A stretch of DNA of 10,420 nt from CAIOTO01 sp040389165 (GCA_040389165.1 JAZKAK010000053.1:1-10420), one strand, 5' to 3'; shown: positions 1-7,667, numbered from the stretch's first letter. Notes: generated from the sequence alone by a model not told the origin. Numbers and translations: made by a program.

Positions 1-2
1 AA

Positions 3-59
3 AAATATGACACACCTCAAAGCTTCTTAATAGATGGGGTTGAATGGCTGCTTACTTAA
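3..59 (+). CDS. Possible 3' end of an upstream gene (partial)
   Basis: The first bases are open in one frame for 18 codons and end in tandem stops (TAA at 57-59, TAA at 60-62). The encoded tail, KYDTPQSFLIDGVEWLLT, has a protein-like composition, and the other two forward frames close by base 30. The start lies outside the window. With so few codons it could be chance, and no family can be named. Confidence 0.3.
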   Translation, partial: KYDTPQSFLIDGVEWLLT

Positions 60-209
60 TAAACATATTTTTCCAACCACTTTATTATCCTTTCTCATTC
101 AATATTTTGCACAGTATATTTCTTTTGTAAAATAAGTCAAATTTTTATTTTTACGTATTTTTTACGGATAGATTCACGTCTTCTTTTGATTCTAAATAAG
201 AATTGGTAT

Positions 210-237
210 TTGAATTTTGCACGTAGATTTCAATTAT
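210..237 (+). promoter_or_regulatory. Candidate sigma-70 promoter for the secreted orphan gene
   Basis: TTGAAT (210-215) and AATTAT (232-237) are 16 bases apart, each matching four of six consensus bases, and would give a leader of about 40 bases before the ATG at 286. The whole spacer 60-285 is so AT-rich that chance matches are expected. I see no other gene or RNA in it. Confidence 0.28.
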
Positions 238-285
238 CACATCAAGCGCCTCTTTAGAAAAATATTTAATTAAAGGAATAATATA

Positions 286-1245
286 ATGAACAAAACTTTT
301 AAATACACATGTGTGGTTAGCGCCATACTTGGGTCATCTATTGCAAATGGTGTAAGTGCCGCTGAACTTGCTATTGGTGAGTCCATCCACGCTGCAACGC
401 CGCGTATACAAATATTTCCGCACGATGCTTACATCAATGCAGATGGTGCAGTGATTGATCCAAAAACATGTTCAATTTTGGATATTCTACGTGAAACACA
501 TAATGATTATATTCCAAGCGATAATAACGCAGCCGGCATTGAAGGCTTTTGCCAAACATATTTATTTAAAAATGCTCTTTATTTTGATCAACTCAGAGAC
601 CATGGAGAAACTACGGAAATACCAACGCAAGATCAAGCACGACGCATTCTTGCCGTTCTTGATCAAGATGGAGGGGCAAATATTATGCCTGTATTACCAC
701 CAGAATCAAACCTAACGCTTGTTGTCACAATGGGACTTGTTACACCAACAATTTCATTGCGTATCGCAGACGTACGTCGTGCATATGATGAGTTAACACA
801 CGCTGGCCATACAATTGATCGTATCGCACTATCAATTCCATGTGATATAAAACCAGAAATATTAGGTTATTTAAATGAATTAGTTGAAACCCAATTAACA
901 GGTCTTCATGTTGAACAATTTTTTAGTACTGATCTAAAAAATCATAACGAAAGTAATATGCAAGCAATCTCACAAACATTAAGTGAAACATACCACGTTC
1001 TTGTTCTAACTGATAAGACATTTTACGATAAAATGAGCCTTGTTTGTGCATCATTTGGCGATAGATATTTGGGCGCTGCTTACTACTATCTTTCTGAAGG
1101 CGAAAAAGCAACGCATTATGGGTATGATATTTCTACGGAATTAGGCTTACGAAATTGGGTTGGTAACGGACTTAATTTTGCAGTCGCACGTAATTTCCAC
1201 AATCATTTTGAAAGCTGGAAAAAAGTAAATAACGCAACTGCCTAA
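286..1245 (+). CDS. Secreted hypothetical protein with four mature cysteines
   Basis: I do not recognise this 319-residue protein. It begins with a clear signal peptide: basic MNKTFK, a hydrophobic stretch at about 8-20, and a likely Sec/SPase I cut after the VSA motif at residue 25, so it should act in the periplasm or outside the cell. The mature part holds four cysteines (62, 89, 186, 254), enough for two disulfides. A block from about 142 has the beta-alpha rhythm of a Rossmann-like domain (TLVVTMG, then an R-containing helix, then IDRIALSIP, later HVLVLTD). This loosely recalls YdcF/DUF218-type proteins, but that is weak and I would not name it so. The ATG is preceded by AAAGGA with suitable spacing. 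Its stop lies 13 bases from the stop of the convergent, shortened gshA. Confidence 0.85.
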   Translation: MNKTFKYTCVVSAILGSSIANGVSAAELAIGESIHAATPRIQIFPHDAYINADGAVIDPKTCSILDILRETHNDYIPSDNNAAGIEGFCQTYLFKNALYFDQLRDHGETTEIPTQDQARRILAVLDQDGGANIMPVLPPESNLTLVVTMGLVTPTISLRIADVRRAYDELTHAGHTIDRIALSIPCDIKPEILGYLNELVETQLTGLHVEQFFSTDLKNHNESNMQAISQTLSETYHVLVLTDKTFYDKMSLVCASFGDRYLGAAYYYLSEGEKATHYGYDISTELGLRNWVGNGLNFAVARNFHNHFESWKKVNNATA

Positions 1246-1258
1246 CTATAAATAATGA

Positions 1259-2422
1259 TCAAGAAGATGGGGGTGATAGAACTCTCATCCATTCCACGAT
1301 TGACTTCCCATGAATCATAGCATTGGCACCCTCTTGCGGAACTCGCTTATATACATCAAGCACGTCTTCATACGTCCAATGCTTCACTATATCAAAAGCC
1401 GCATCAAGAGCTGCATCATTATAAAACAATCCAACCCAGAACGATGTCACTGCCATAATGTGGTCGGCATCGCCGCCATCGGCTCCGCGCAATTCAATAA
1501 AACGTTTAAGCCTAACTTCTGGAAATGCAATCGAGATTTGATCATCAAAATCACTTAACGTTGCGAAGTCACCCTCAAAACCAGGCAAAATTCCATTCAT
1601 AAAATCAACAAATGATTGACCGGCCATATCATAATACTGACCATCACGCTTAATAAAATACATAGGAAGATCAAGCAAATAGTCCACATAACGTTCAAAA
1701 CCAAAATCATCATCAAATACAAAGGGCAATATCCCTGATCGCGCCGGATCCGTATTTTGCCAAACCAATGTTCGATATTGCTTATATCCGGAATCTTTGC
1801 CTTCAACCATTGTTGATTGTGCAAAATAAGCGGCCACTAGCGGTTGCAACGCCATACCCACACGCATTTTTCGCACCATGTCCCGCTCAGATGAATAATC
1901 AAGATTAACTTGTACCGTACAGGTGCGTGTCATCATGTCCAGACCCATGGTGCCAACAGTTGGCATGTAGCTACGCATGATATTATAGCGCTCTTTTGGC
2001 ATCCATGGCACAGAGTCGCGCGTATTGTATGGATCAAATCCTGTTGCTAAGAATGAGATTCCCAGTGTTTTCGAGGCCGCATCAAGGCGCTTAAAATGCA
2101 GGGCAATTTCCGAACGAACCTCGTCGACTGTTTTAAGGGGCGCACCTGCAAGCTCAAACTGTCCACCAGGCTCGAGAGTAATAGACTGCTTCGTAATAGG
2201 ATCATACAACCCTATCAGCTTGCCATTCTCATGAAGCGATTTATCATAGCCAAATTGCTTGAAAAACAGCAAAAGCTCTTTTATGCCACTTTTCCCTGAA
2301 TAAGGGACACGCGTATTATCAGAACGCAGCACAAATTGTTCATGCTCAACGCCAATGCGAAAAGCACGTTTGGGTTTACATGCCTTTTCAAAAACAGCAA
2401 TTAAATCAACTTTTTTTAGCAC
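1259..2422 (-). CDS. gshA: Glutamate-cysteine ligase, plant/alphaproteobacterial type, C-terminally short
   Basis: It catalyses ATP-dependent joining of L-glutamate and L-cysteine, the first step of glutathione synthesis, in the cytoplasm. Family blocks are clear: RIGVEHEQF (22-30), ITLEPGGQFELAGAP (81-95), TCTVQVNLDY (167-176), WQNTDPARSG (221-230) and PEVRLKRFIELRGADGG (301-317). At 387 residues it is well below the roughly 450-460 I recall for alphaproteobacterial members. The N-terminal core is intact, but the protein ends in SPPSS where the family continues about 60 more residues. Reading the other frames past the stop does not recover them. The start is GTG at 2420-2422, preceded by AGAGGA about six bases upstream and overlapping the end of the DUF721 gene by 17 bases, which suggests translational coupling. 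Activity without the tail is uncertain. Confidence 0.9.
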   Translation of the reverse strand: MLKKVDLIAVFEKACKPKRAFRIGVEHEQFVLRSDNTRVPYSGKSGIKELLLFFKQFGYDKSLHENGKLIGLYDPITKQSITLEPGGQFELAGAPLKTVDEVRSEIALHFKRLDAASKTLGISFLATGFDPYNTRDSVPWMPKERYNIMRSYMPTVGTMGLDMMTRTCTVQVNLDYSSERDMVRKMRVGMALQPLVAAYFAQSTMVEGKDSGYKQYRTLVWQNTDPARSGILPFVFDDDFGFERYVDYLLDLPMYFIKRDGQYYDMAGQSFVDFMNGILPGFEGDFATLSDFDDQISIAFPEVRLKRFIELRGADGGDADHIMAVTSFWVGLFYNDAALDAAFDIVKHWTYEDVLDVYKRVPQEGANAMIHGKSIVEWMRVLSPPSS

Positions 2423-2939
2423 GGTTGTCCTCTTCTTCTTGATATATACCAGCGCCTAGACGTTGCAAAGCTTCACGCAACGTATCATTTTCAATGTCAT
2501 GTGTTATGGAATCAATTTTCGTTTGTGTTTCAAGCGGAAGTGATTTTTTAACAGCAGTCTTTGTCAGTGATCTTTTAATAACAAGGCCGGCTTGGAACCT
2601 AATCTGAGCAACAGCATTGTAACCAAAATAGCGATTAATTCGATCTATAATTTGTGGTGATTGAGCCTGTAATAATGGAATAGCCGCAGACATGCAACGA
2701 AGTTGCAAAATCCCACCAGTTTTCTTATTCGGCGGGAATTTCAAATGAACAACACATGTCAACTCGGCAAATCGAGCGCCTATAATAATTGGCCAATCGA
2801 GGAGAACTTGCACATAAGCTGCCCCATAGCGATCCATGAGAGGCTTTAATAGCACCTTTGTCGTTACTGAAATTGGATTAATTCCATAGCGTTTTGGCTT
2901 GCGATCGGCTATGCCTGGTATAGAATTTTTTTTCATCAT
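2406..2939 (-). CDS. DUF721 (DciA-like) protein
   Basis: The 177-residue protein belongs to the alphaproteobacterial DUF721 group, related to DciA, the replicative-helicase loader/operator that replaced DnaC in most bacteria. The N-terminal domain carries the recognisable run from residue 29 (LLKPLMDRYG, then LLDWPIIIGARFAELT at 46-61), followed by GGILQLRC (75-82) and INRYFGYNAVAQIRF. The tail is charged. The frame stays open upstream to 3032, but those 31 codons lie antisense to mutY, so I start at the ATG pair at 2934-2939. Divergence from mutY is a common alphaproteobacterial arrangement, where dsbA often follows; here gshA follows and overlaps. Helicase loading is inferred from the family. 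Confidence 0.85.
   Translation of the reverse strand: MMKKNSIPGIADRKPKRYGINPISVTTKVLLKPLMDRYGAAYVQVLLDWPIIIGARFAELTCVVHLKFPPNKKTGGILQLRCMSAAIPLLQAQSPQIIDRINRYFGYNAVAQIRFQAGLVIKRSLTKTAVKKSLPLETQTKIDSITHDIENDTLREALQRLGAGIYQEEEDNRAKKS
2916..2924 (+). promoter_or_regulatory. Candidate extended -10 promoter for mutY
   Basis: TG-G-TATAGA at 2916-2924 fits an extended -10 element. A weak TTGGCT (2894-2899) lies 19 bases upstream. The leader to the mutY ATG at 2950 would be about 20 bases, with no clear Shine-Dalgarno. The element sits inside the first codons of the divergent DUF721 gene. Confidence 0.33.
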
Positions 2940-2946
2940 ACGTAAA

Positions 2947-2975
2947 TTTATGCAGCCTTCATTCGTTTTTGTCAA
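2947..2975 (-). promoter_or_regulatory. Candidate promoter for DUF721-gshA, giving a nearly leaderless mRNA
   Basis: On the minus strand a perfect -35, TTGACA (2970-2975), is followed 17 bases later by CATAAA (2947-2952, four of six matches). Transcription would begin around 2940, immediately before the ATG codons at 2939/2936. The -10 covers the mutY start codon, so RNA polymerase here would compete with mutY expression. Confidence 0.4.
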
Positions 2976-3996
2976 TTCAGATAGTACGCCAACGTTACGA
3001 GAACGTCTTTTAGATTGGTATTTTAGTATCAAACGAGAAATGCCGTGGAGAGCTGAGATTGACCAAACGCCTAATCCATATCATGTTCTAGTTAGTGAAT
3101 TTATGCTGCAACAAACAACAGTACAAACAGTTATTCCTTTTTTCAAACGATTCATTGAACGCTTTCCAACCATAGACATACTCGCAACTGCACCGCTCGA
3201 CGACGTGTATGCATTATGGCAAGGATTGGGTTATTATTCACGTGCAAAGAATCTACATCGTGCAGCCGCACAAATTTGCGCTCTTAATTCATTTCCACAA
3301 GACATCGAAACGTTAAAGACACTCGCTGGAATAGGACCTTATACCAGCGCATCCATTTCAGCCATTGCTTTTGATCAGCCTACTATGCCCGTGGATGGAA
3401 ACGTTATGCGCGTGATGTCTCGTTTATTCACAATCGCAGAGCCTAAAGGCACAAAACTGCAAGACCAATCACAAAAAGCCGTTCATATCTTTGCAGGCGA
3501 CACCCACAATACACATAGTGCGCAGGCATTGATGGAACTTGGCGCGCTCGTGTGTAAACCACGCAATCCTTTATGTGAGACGTGTCCACTTGCCCGCGAT
3601 TGCCAAGCATTTCAAACACAAGCGGTTGAGCTATACCCAATACTGCTCGCAAAGGTTGCAAAGCCAAAACGTATTGCTACAACCTATGTCATAACGAATC
3701 AACATGATCAGGTCTTATTGATAAAACGCCCTGATAAAGGCTTGTTTTCAAATATGTTTATTTTTCCAACGACATGCTTTGATTTTGACCCTGTTGTTTT
3801 GCCAGATTTAACCATTTTGGAACACTACCAAAAACCCATCAAACATGTGTTCAGCCACTTTGATTTAGAATTAACGATTGTCCGAGTCAAAACTACAGAA
3901 GCACTTCCGGGATTGTGGGTCGCACCGATTGATTTACCAAAGTATGGAATGCCAACGTTGATGCATAAAGTGACGAAAATATCTAAACTAGTGTAA
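2950..3996 (+). CDS. mutY: A/G-specific adenine DNA glycosylase MutY
   Basis: MutY removes adenine mispaired with 8-oxoguanine and so prevents G:C to T:A mutations. The 348-residue product matches the family length (E. coli about 350). Landmarks in order: catalytic Glu50 in SEFMLQQT, WQGLGYYSRAKNLH (90-103), helix-hairpin-helix LAGIGPYTSASI (125-136), catalytic Asp149 in VDGNV, and the [4Fe-4S] cysteines C202-x6-C209-x2-C212-x5-C218. The C-terminal NUDIX-like 8-oxoG recognition domain follows (KRIATTYVI..., KHVFSHFDLELTIV) and ends in the typical PTLMHKV. I chose the ATG at 2950 because family similarity starts soon after it and codons further upstream run into the divergent DUF721 gene. The last codons form one arm of a long inverted repeat. 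All key residues are present. Confidence 0.95.
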   Translation: MQPSFVFVNSDSTPTLRERLLDWYFSIKREMPWRAEIDQTPNPYHVLVSEFMLQQTTVQTVIPFFKRFIERFPTIDILATAPLDDVYALWQGLGYYSRAKNLHRAAAQICALNSFPQDIETLKTLAGIGPYTSASISAIAFDQPTMPVDGNVMRVMSRLFTIAEPKGTKLQDQSQKAVHIFAGDTHNTHSAQALMELGALVCKPRNPLCETCPLARDCQAFQTQAVELYPILLAKVAKPKRIATTYVITNQHDQVLLIKRPDKGLFSNMFIFPTTCFDFDPVVLPDLTILEHYQKPIKHVFSHFDLELTIVRVKTTEALPGLWVAPIDLPKYGMPTLMHKVTKISKLV

Positions 3997-4039
3997 AAGA
4001 ATTCCACACTCGAATCGATATTTTTACGTCACTTTATGC
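3963..4039. repeat. Long imperfect inverted repeat across the mutY stop
   Basis: The left arm 3963-3983 (GCATAAAGTGACG then AAAATATC) is the reverse complement of 4017-4039 except for two extra bases in the right arm. This gives 13 plus 8 paired bases. A smaller stem, AGTGT (3990-3994) with ACACT (4006-4010), nests in the loop around GAATTC. The left arm is mutY coding sequence and the right arm is spacer. It lies between convergent mutY and lon and may end transcription from both sides, but neither side has the U-tract of an intrinsic terminator. Confidence 0.7.
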
Positions 4040-4064
4040 GCAGCCTTAACTAGCATCTCTTTGA

Positions 4065-6485
4065 TCACATTAAGGTACGCGATTCCTCCACCGTAATTGG
4101 TCGGGCCATGTTTATTTTTGACAAGCGACTTTCTAAATCATCAGATTCACTCATTGAAATAGAAGCAGGATGTCGTGTAAGCGCTATATGCAGCACTTCA
4201 TCTACTGTTTTCACAGGGATAATCGTTAAATCACCTTTTATGTTATCAGGAATCTCAGGCAAATCACGTTTGTTTTCATACGGAATAATGACTGTTTTTA
4301 TCCCACCACGATGCGCTGCTAACAATTTTTCCTTTAATCCACCAATAGGTAACACACGTCCACGAAGCGTCACTTCGCCAGTCATTGCAACATCTCTACG
4401 TACAGGAATTCCTGTAAAGGCAGACACGATAGATGTACACATGGTGATGCCAGCAGACGGACCATCTTTAGGCGTCCCCCCTTCAGGCACATGAATGTGA
4501 ATATCTTTCTTTTCAAATATAGATGCGTGCAGACCAAACAAATGCGCGCGTGATCTTACATAACTAAGTGCCGCCTGCGTTGATTCTTGCATTACATCGC
4601 CAAGTTTTCCTGTGATCCGTATTGCGCCTTTACCTGGAACAATAACTGATTCAATCGACAGAATTTCACCACCAACTTCCGTCCAAGCAAGTCCCGTTGT
4701 AATTCCAACAAGGTCGTTCTCTTCAATTTCACCATGACTATACCGTGGAATAGATGCGTATTTTTCCAAATTATCACAGGTAATGTGAACAGAAGTGCTT
4801 TTGTCTCGCACGATCTCGCGGACTGACTTACGCGCTAATTTAGCAATTTCTCGCTCAAGATTACGTACGCCAGCCTCGCGTGTATAACAACGAATAAGCT
4901 TCATTAAGGACTCATCATCAATCGAAAACTCTTCAGGTTTCAATCCATGCAACGTTTGTTGCTTTTCAACAAGATGCTGTTTAGCGATTTGCAATTTCTC
5001 ATCTTCTGTATATCCCGAAAGACGAATTATTTCCATACGATCAAGCAAGGCCTGCGGCATGTTCAATGAATTAGCTGTCGTTACAAACATTACATCTGAT
5101 AAATCATAATCAACTTCAAGGTAGTGATCATTAAACGTTGCATTCTGTTCTGGATCTAACACCTCGAGTAAAGCAGAAGCAGGATCGCCTCTATAATCAT
5201 TACCAAGCTTGTCAATTTCATCCAATAAAAAGAGCGGATTTGAGACTTTAGCCTTTTTCATGCCTTGAATGATTTTACCAGGCATTGAACCAATATAGGT
5301 ACGGCGATGTCCCCTAATTTCTGATTCATCACGCACGCCACCAAGTGATATTCGTACAAAATTTCGACCTGTTGCTTCTGCCATGGATTTACCAAGAGAT
5401 GTTTTTCCAACACCAGGTGGCCCGACTAAACACAAGATCTGGCTTTTGACTTTCCCAACACGTGATTGTACGGCCAGGTATTCTAAAATACGCTCTTTCA
5501 CCTTATCTAAACCATAATGATCATTATCAAGAATCTTTTCAGCTTCAATAAGATCTTTTCTGATTTTACTTTTCTGTTTCCAAGGAATCGTTAAAATCCA
5601 ATCCAGATAATTTCTAATAACCGCGGCTTCTGCTGACGAATGATTCATCATCTTAAGCTTTTTAAGTTCACTCGCGGCGCGCACCTCAACTTCTTTAGGT
5701 AATTTTAACGCTTTAATTTTTTCTTCAATTTCAGCCAGTTCGTCACGACCATCGTCGCCGTCACCCAATTCTTTATTTATGGCCTTAAGCTGCTCATTAA
5801 GATAATATTCACGTTGTGTTTTTTCCATCTGCTTTTTGACACGTGTACGTATCTTATTCTCAACGTCCATCATTGTGGATTCGCCTTCAATAAAACTTAG
5901 TACTTTTTCAAGACGTTCATTAACATCTGTTGTTTCCAATAGCTCCTGTTTTTCACTAATTTTTAATGTAAAATAGGATGCAATTGTATCAGCAAGCTTT
6001 GCAGGATCGTCAATTTGCTGGATAGACACAAGCACATCTGGCGGTATTTTCCGATTCATTTTAATGTATTGCTCAAATTCAACGACAACAGTTCGCGTCA
6101 TTGCTTCCAGTTCAACATTGTAATCTAAGGATTCCACAAGCGGTTCAACTGATGCGGTCATACACATTGATTCATCATGATATGCCAAGACATTCATACG
6201 ACCAGTGCCTTCAACCAATACTTTTACAGTACCGTCAGGTAACTTAAGTAGCTGAATAACATTACCCAGTGTGCCAACCGTATACAATTCACTCGCATCT
6301 GGATCATCCTTAGATGGATTCTCTTGTGTTACAAGCAAAATCTGTTTGTCTTCTCCCCGCATTACTTTTTCAAGTGCTGCAATAGATTTTGGCCTTCCAA
6401 CTAATAAAGGCACAATCATATGTGGAAATACCACGATATCGCGCAAAGGAAGCACGGGATAAGTCAATGATGTTTTTTTGCTCAT
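4065..6485 (-). CDS. lon: ATP-dependent Lon protease
   Basis: Lon is a cytoplasmic homo-oligomeric AAA+ serine protease that unfolds and degrades damaged and short-lived regulatory proteins. The 806-residue product is complete: N-terminal substrate-binding domain (from YPVLPLRDIVVFPHMIVPL at 9), a charged coiled-coil region near 205-265, and the AAA+ module with Walker A GPPGVGKT (355-362) and Walker B LFLLDE (418-423). The protease domain carries catalytic Ser677 in PKDGPSAG and Lys720 in GGLKEKL. Reading could extend four codons to a TTG at 6497, but that segment is the Shine-Dalgarno GGAGG, so the ATG at 6483-6485 is the start. clpX, a frequent upstream neighbour, and hup, a frequent downstream one, are absent; the gene appears to stand alone, convergent with mutY. 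Confidence 0.97.
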   Translation of the reverse strand: MSKKTSLTYPVLPLRDIVVFPHMIVPLLVGRPKSIAALEKVMRGEDKQILLVTQENPSKDDPDASELYTVGTLGNVIQLLKLPDGTVKVLVEGTGRMNVLAYHDESMCMTASVEPLVESLDYNVELEAMTRTVVVEFEQYIKMNRKIPPDVLVSIQQIDDPAKLADTIASYFTLKISEKQELLETTDVNERLEKVLSFIEGESTMMDVENKIRTRVKKQMEKTQREYYLNEQLKAINKELGDGDDGRDELAEIEEKIKALKLPKEVEVRAASELKKLKMMNHSSAEAAVIRNYLDWILTIPWKQKSKIRKDLIEAEKILDNDHYGLDKVKERILEYLAVQSRVGKVKSQILCLVGPPGVGKTSLGKSMAEATGRNFVRISLGGVRDESEIRGHRRTYIGSMPGKIIQGMKKAKVSNPLFLLDEIDKLGNDYRGDPASALLEVLDPEQNATFNDHYLEVDYDLSDVMFVTTANSLNMPQALLDRMEIIRLSGYTEDEKLQIAKQHLVEKQQTLHGLKPEEFSIDDESLMKLIRCYTREAGVRNLEREIAKLARKSVREIVRDKSTSVHITCDNLEKYASIPRYSHGEIEENDLVGITTGLAWTEVGGEILSIESVIVPGKGAIRITGKLGDVMQESTQAALSYVRSRAHLFGLHASIFEKKDIHIHVPEGGTPKDGPSAGITMCTSIVSAFTGIPVRRDVAMTGEVTLRGRVLPIGGLKEKLLAAHRGGIKTVIIPYENKRDLPEIPDNIKGDLTIIPVKTVDEVLHIALTRHPASISMSESDDLESRLSKINMARPITVEESRTLM

Positions 6486-6490
6486 AATTT

Positions 6491-6495
6491 CCTCC
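6491..6495 (-). promoter_or_regulatory. Shine-Dalgarno of lon, decides the start
   Basis: GGAGG on the minus strand lies five bases before the ATG at 6485. A TTG start at 6497 would place this site inside the coding sequence, so the ATG is preferred. Confidence 0.85.
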
Positions 6496-6514
6496 AATCA
6501 ATCGCTTTAGAGAG

Positions 6515-6542
6515 AGCATAGCACAGTTTTAATTAATGGAAA
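6515..6542 (-). promoter_or_regulatory. Candidate promoter for lon (extended -10)
   Basis: On the minus strand TG-C-TATGCT (-10 at 6515-6520) is preceded 16 bases upstream by TTTCCA (6537-6542). The predicted leader is about 22 bases. I see no convincing heat-shock (RpoH-type) element, although lon is often under one. Confidence 0.4.
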
Positions 6543-6573
6543 ACGAAGGGATTAGAAATTAGATTAAAAATGA

Positions 6574-6594
6574 AAGATAAAAGATAGAAGATAA
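6574..6594. repeat. Three tandem copies of a 7-base unit upstream of lon
   Basis: AAGATAA, AAGATAG and AAGATAA follow one another without gaps. The array lies between the stop of the zinc-ribbon gene and the candidate lon promoter, about 65 to 85 bases upstream of the predicted lon transcription start. It may be a simple microsatellite or an upstream regulatory site. Confidence 0.6.
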
Positions 6595-6609
6595 CACGCA
6601 CTATACCCA

Positions 6610-7449
6610 TCATGGAAGAGTCACATCTATCCCTGAAACAATACTTCCTTTTGGCAGTATCCACGTTGTTTGAAATGACAATCGTTCCTCTGGCAAGATC
6701 GTTGGTTTTTTGAAAGTATAGATGGACCCACCAACCAAACATTTCGCTGACTCTTTCTCACCTGAATTACATGGCCCCCACGCCGAAAGATGAAGCGCTC
6801 TTAACCCAGAAATGGCTTGATTTTGATTAAGCACTTCACCGATCACAGCAACTTTTACGCCACCATCTGGCATATCGACCTTATCCCAATGAACCTGCTG
6901 GATAGCAAGTGGTAAAGACATAGCCGAAACTTTCATCGGGTGATTTAACATTAAACTGTGCCATTTTTGCTGAAAAATATCGCGATAAACATACGTAATT
7001 CCTAAAAATATGGCAAGCAATACGAGTATGGATACCCAAAACGAGGTTGAAGATACATCTGCTTGCCGACTATTCATCAGCCCATTAAGATTCTGCCTCG
7101 GCAAAGGTGGAGCAGAAAGTCGCTTAGATTTCTCTGCATTACGTTTTGGAACAACGATTGGTAAATTCTTGATTTCCTCTAAAGGCTCATCCTTGTTATC
7201 TGATACTTTGAATCGCGAGCGTTGATAATTATTATCAAAAAAATGATCATCAATATAGTTATCATGAGTACCTGTACGTTTCGTTAAGGCTAACTCTGTA
7301 TTCACCAGTTTCAACCACCATTGATAATCACACGCACCGCATTCGAATTTCCAGCCCCATGATTCTTGCATTTCATTGTACTTAGGACTTGGCATCTTAA
7401 TAGGCTCAAGATCATACGCACACTGACAATGGGGACAATTAATTTTCAC
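6610..7449 (-). CDS. MJ0042-type zinc-ribbon, single-pass membrane protein
   Basis: The 279-residue protein has a short zinc ribbon at the N-terminus, with C5-x2-C8 and C37-x2-C40, followed by a polar, proline-containing linker. One transmembrane helix follows at about 137-155 (SFWVSILVLLAIFLGITYVY). A C-terminal domain of some 120 residues (VAVIGEVLNQNQ...) resembles the DUF3426/FxLYD-like beta domains found in this architecture. By the positive-inside rule the ribbon should be cytoplasmic and the C-terminal domain periplasmic. The cellular role is not established. The start is GTG at 7447-7449, because an in-frame TAA lies two codons upstream. Two further cysteines (227, 237) in the C-terminal domain could form a disulfide. 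Family assignment is good; function is unknown. Confidence 0.82.
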   Translation of the reverse strand: MKINCPHCQCAYDLEPIKMPSPKYNEMQESWGWKFECGACDYQWWLKLVNTELALTKRTGTHDNYIDDHFFDNNYQRSRFKVSDNKDEPLEEIKNLPIVVPKRNAEKSKRLSAPPLPRQNLNGLMNSRQADVSSTSFWVSILVLLAIFLGITYVYRDIFQQKWHSLMLNHPMKVSAMSLPLAIQQVHWDKVDMPDGGVKVAVIGEVLNQNQAISGLRALHLSAWGPCNSGEKESAKCLVGGSIYTFKKPTILPEERLSFQTTWILPKGSIVSGIDVTLP

Positions 7450-7489
7450 AAATTAAAAACTTTCACTGACGAACAGGTATATCTACACT

Positions 7490-7519
7490 ATTTTATGCGC
7501 TCTATTTCACAGATTGCAA
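7490..7519 (-). promoter_or_regulatory. Candidate promoter for the zinc-ribbon gene
   Basis: On the minus strand TTGCAA (7514-7519) and TAAAAT (7490-7495, five of six matches) are 18 bases apart and would give a leader of about 34 bases. Confidence 0.35.
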
Positions 7520-7536
7520 CACAGAACACCAAAAAT

Positions 7537-7567
7537 TTGTTTAAAATTTAATCATTTTATCTATATA
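7537..7567 (+). promoter_or_regulatory. Weak candidate promoter for petC
   Basis: TTGTTT (7537-7542) and the TATATA run (7562-7567) are 19 bases apart, longer than ideal, in very AT-rich DNA. This is the best candidate I see in the spacer 7450-7667, which otherwise shows no gene. Confidence 0.22.
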
Positions 7568-7667
7568 TCGATCTTAAATGCTTAACGCTACGTTTTTCAA
7601 AAGCATTTATTATCAAAATTTGCTAAACTTTTGCAATATCATCAATCATTGCATGCACCTAATTTTC

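Noticed and set aside
923..1111. 62-codon open frame antisense to the secreted orphan gene
   Set aside because: It is shorter than the opposing gene, has no ribosome site, and the opposing gene has a signal peptide and a good start.
2899..2949. Longer MutY start at 2899
   Set aside because: The extra 17 residues are encoded opposite the DUF721 N-terminus and do not resemble MutY. The ATG at 2950 fits the family length.
2940..3032. Longer DUF721 start at 3032
   Set aside because: The added codons run antisense to conserved mutY sequence and lack DUF721 similarity.
4108..4494. 128-codon open frame antisense to lon
   Set aside because: It lies wholly opposite the conserved Lon protease domain and reads as a low-complexity shadow with no ribosome site or family features.
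6498..6609. Heat-shock (RpoH) promoter or intrinsic terminator in the lon upstream spacer
   Set aside because: No CTTG...CCTATAT-like pair and no GC-rich hairpin followed by a T-run was found, only a sigma-70-like element and short tandem repeats.
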